From Pyrocephalus nanus (lineage: Eukaryota; Chordata; Aves; Passeriformes; Tyrannidae): DNA of 64,000 bases. Position numbers and translations under genes: made by a program. Under the pieces are notes generated by a model. The model made no database searches. It was given only the letters and a program-made list of their open reading frames with translations, and was not told where the DNA came from. The stretch is taken from contig CM076264.1 in assembly GCA_038380795.1 (NCBI GenBank), forward strand, positions 8,062,001-8,126,000, written 5' to 3'. Below, in pieces: positions 61,804 through 64,000 of this stretch (within the stretch, counting starts at the first letter, position 1; each line of letters opens with the position of its first letter).

Positions 61804-62355
61804 GTGCTGCTGAGATTCTTCAGTGGCAGAGTAGATTTCTTTGAGATACTCACCACTGGACCTGCAGTCCTATGCACCAGTTGTCTCAGAATTGTTGGCT
61901 TGAGATTTTCCTATCCCTTTACCTCAGTACATTCAACTGCTTACATTATTATTCTTTTTATCACGGTAATTTCCATTTCCATAACTTTGTTCCCACTGTC
62001 TCTCATGGTCTCATCCCAGTTGCCCACACTGAAGCAACATATTCATTCATTTCAAGGGTACACAAACCTCTCAGCACAGATCCTGACAATGGAAGGTCCA
62101 GTGTTATATGTTATCCCTCTTTGCCTCTTACAGTCTTTCATACCATTATCTTCCAATAAATTCTGCACCGTCACTTTGTGCTTTAAGTTTCCTATTCAGG
62201 CACACAGTTCAATACTCCACTTTGTTGGAACTCACCTTCCAATGTGTCTCTGGTACTGTAACTCTGTTACTTTCAGCCTGATGCATTTCACTGTTAATTC
62301 TGTTCCATCATTTTTCTCCCTAGGTACCTGCAATTTCTATAAAAAACATTACTAA
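61804..62355 (+). CDS. Long ORF of uncertain status (183 codons)
   Basis: This is the longest uninterrupted ATG-initiated frame outside the CR1 copies. The sequence is C/T-rich on the plus strand, which removes many stop codons, and the protein is dominated by S, F, L, I, T and C without a recognisable domain. A second frame is open over the same area (61872-62159), as expected from composition. A single exon of this kind in AT-rich DNA is most likely fortuitous. One hydrophobic stretch (AYIIILFITVISISITLF) could be read as a membrane segment. Confidence 0.1.
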   Translation: MLLRFFSGRVDFFEILTTGPAVLCTSCLRIVGLRFSYPFTSVHSTAYIIILFITVISISITLFPLSLMVSSQLPTLKQHIHSFQGYTNLSAQILTMEGPVLYVIPLCLLQSFIPLSSNKFCTVTLCFKFPIQAHSSILHFVGTHLPMCLWYCNSVTFSLMHFTVNSVPSFFSLGTCNFYKKHY

Positions 62356-62787
62356 CTTGTTTATATTATGACAGCTTTTCTCTCTCATTAATGTTTTCTA
62401 GCTTTCAGTGAGGGCATACGTGCCATTTTCTATGGCAAAGGAAAATAACAGGAATTTGGAGAGGACACATAGCTTTGCTGGTCAGTTTGGGTTAATCTTT
62501 TGTCAGTGTCAACAACAGCCTCCAGTTTCTCTAGCCCAGTTATGTGGAAGTTGAATCCACGTGATTTCTGCTGTCAAACTCTTTCGAGCAGGTGATTTGA
62601 TTTCCTGTATGATTTCTGCTAAGATGTTTTTTAACAGACTTTTTTATCCCTTCAACATAAGAAGAATTATCTACTGGTTTCTGTTCATGCTCATTTTCAA
62701 ATTATGGACTGCATTTTGATTCAATCTGTGTCAAACTATGTTTATTTGATATGAAATAATACTTTGCACTTTGGTAGTATCTTCTGC

Positions 62788-62950
62788 TTGAGCAAGTCAA
62801 CTTGCTTTACAAATATTAATTAAGCTTCCCAAAGCCCTTTCTGATTGCAAAATGTAATTATTTAAGTTAGCACATGGGTTAAAGCAGACACATAGAGAAG
62901 CCACAGAAGAGCTGCCTCTAAAACTCAGTCCTCTGATTTAGCTGCAAGGA
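62788..62950 (+). mobile_element. Ancient L3/MIR-like repeat remnant
   Basis: The block CTTGCTTTACAAATATTAAT followed by TAAGCTTCCCAAAGCCC resembles the conserved 3' part shared by ancient amniote CR1/L3 and MIR elements (GCTTTACAAATATTAAT, AAGC-TC-CAA--CCC). Further on, GGTTAAAGCAGACACATAGA and AGAAGCCACAGAAGAGCTG weakly fit the usual GAGGCACAGAG / GGTTAAG region. The match is from memory and diverged, so the class is uncertain, although an old repeat is likely. Confidence 0.4.
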
Positions 62951-64000
62951 GTTATTTGCTCTCTGGTTTAACTTGGCATAGCTGGGTTAATGTTCCTCAG
63001 TCCACACCAGTGTCAGGGCTTGGGTTACCAGCTGAGGGGAATTTCATATTAAAGGATTTATGTGTAAATTATTCCTGTAGGGCTTGTAAAGCTTTCTCTT
63101 AAGATCAGATTTATTCATTATCCATATTTGAGTGCTCCTGTCTTTATTAGATGGTTTTGTCCTCTCTCTTAAGAAACAGTACATGGACCTGGAGGTTTCC
63201 AAGGTCTCCGGATGTACAGATTTGAGCTGTAAATACATAATGGAAAAATCTTCACATCATAGTTATAATTTAGAAACCAATCTAAAAAAAATAATATGTT
63301 AGAGGAAATTACAAAATTTGGATAACCCACATGTGGAATTCTGTAAATGATATCAAATGAGCAAACTGTCTGCTGCATGTAACAGTTTCCCCATACAAGG
63401 CTCAGCTCCTTTGTAAATCCGCAGTCCTTTTCTCGAGCATCTTGTCATGATGAAAATCTTTTACTTCTTGAATGCTTAATTATCTAACTGAAAGTCTATA
63501 TAAGGCAAAATAATAGATTGCAGACGTTCATGGCAGGTGAGTGTTTGTGTTCTTCTTTTAATTGATTTTTTTTCATGTAAAAGTGATAAAGTTGATATAG
63601 TAAAAATATATGTGTGATAACATAGCCTGGAATGAAAAATAAAATCAAGTTAAGAGTAAAATAAAAATCTTATCATTAATGTACGTTGAAGATTATGCTA
63701 GGACTCAGAATATACTTTCCCTCTGAGAATAAGATGGGAAAATATCAGTCATGTAATTTTTTTCAAAGATATATGTAAAGGATTTTGGTCTGTGAAACAT
63801 TTAGATGAGAGCACCTAGTGAGCTTTATTACCTTCAGATTTATGCAGATGGTGAGTAGGTTTATTTCAGACTGAAGACTTACATGCCAAAAGTTCTCATA
63901 CATCCTGGTTTTGGCACTTAGGAGCTTTTTTAGGATACGGCTCTTATGGCAGAAATATAAAAGTCTTCCTCATGTTGCATCTCAAATTATTGCACTGGGC
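62951..64000. other. AT-rich non-coding DNA
   Basis: Unique AT-rich sequence with short chance ORFs only. I see nothing further that I can name. Confidence 0.6.

Noticed and set aside
1..64000. tRNA/rRNA genes, CRISPR arrays, bacterial operons, telomeric arrays, endogenous retroviral LTR pairs, mitochondrial insertions
   Set aside because: I looked for T-loop motifs, regularly spaced direct repeats, TTAGGG arrays, paired LTR-like ends and recognisable mitochondrial or viral proteins and found none that I could support by eye.

Overview
This window looks like vertebrate nuclear DNA, most likely from a bird. The base composition is AT-rich with very few CpG dinucleotides, stop codons are dense in all frames, and there is no operon-like gene packing. 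The recognisable dispersed repeats are fragments of CR1 non-LTR retrotransposons: at least six, from several subfamilies, all truncated. Several end in the typical avian CR1 tail (variants of ATTCTATGAT / ATTCTGTGAT). CR1 also occurs in crocodilians and turtles, but the low overall repeat load favours a bird. The sequence alone does not fix the species.

No complete protein-coding gene can be supported. The longest open frames are a dead CR1 reverse-transcriptase fragment, frames through the one GC-rich island, and low-complexity or pyrimidine-rich artefacts. The window is best read as intergenic DNA or part of a very large intron. About a dozen acceptor/donor pairs that could bound small exons are listed at low confidence. 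Such pairs are common by chance in introns, so most are probably decoys.

Layout: 1-13.6 kb is AT-rich DNA with a CR1 tail at 5.9 kb, minus-strand splice-site pairs at 4.8 and 7.4-7.6 kb, and T and T/G tracts. The main CR1 copy lies at 13.65-14.82 kb. The stretch 15-30 kb is mostly featureless, with T/G tracts, possible exons and a CpG-bearing coding-like fragment at 22.5 kb. At 30.3-31.0 kb is the most distinctive locus: a CpG island in a CpG-poor landscape, bracketed by an uninterrupted 45-A run and an A-rich tract. A CR1 copy follows at 31.8-32.2 kb. From 34 to 50 kb are AT-rich blocks with homeodomain-type motifs and retained CpGs that resemble conserved non-coding elements, a strong G-quadruplex motif at 36.84 kb, and three more CR1 remnants (38.5, 42.3, 43.0 kb). 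The last part holds a TG/TA microsatellite at 52.15 kb, a few long but unconvincing ORFs, and an ancient L3/MIR-like fragment at 62.8 kb.

If anything here is functional, the best guesses are the CpG island as a promoter (possibly of an unannotated plus-strand transcript) and the candidate conserved elements as enhancers. Neither can be proved from sequence alone.
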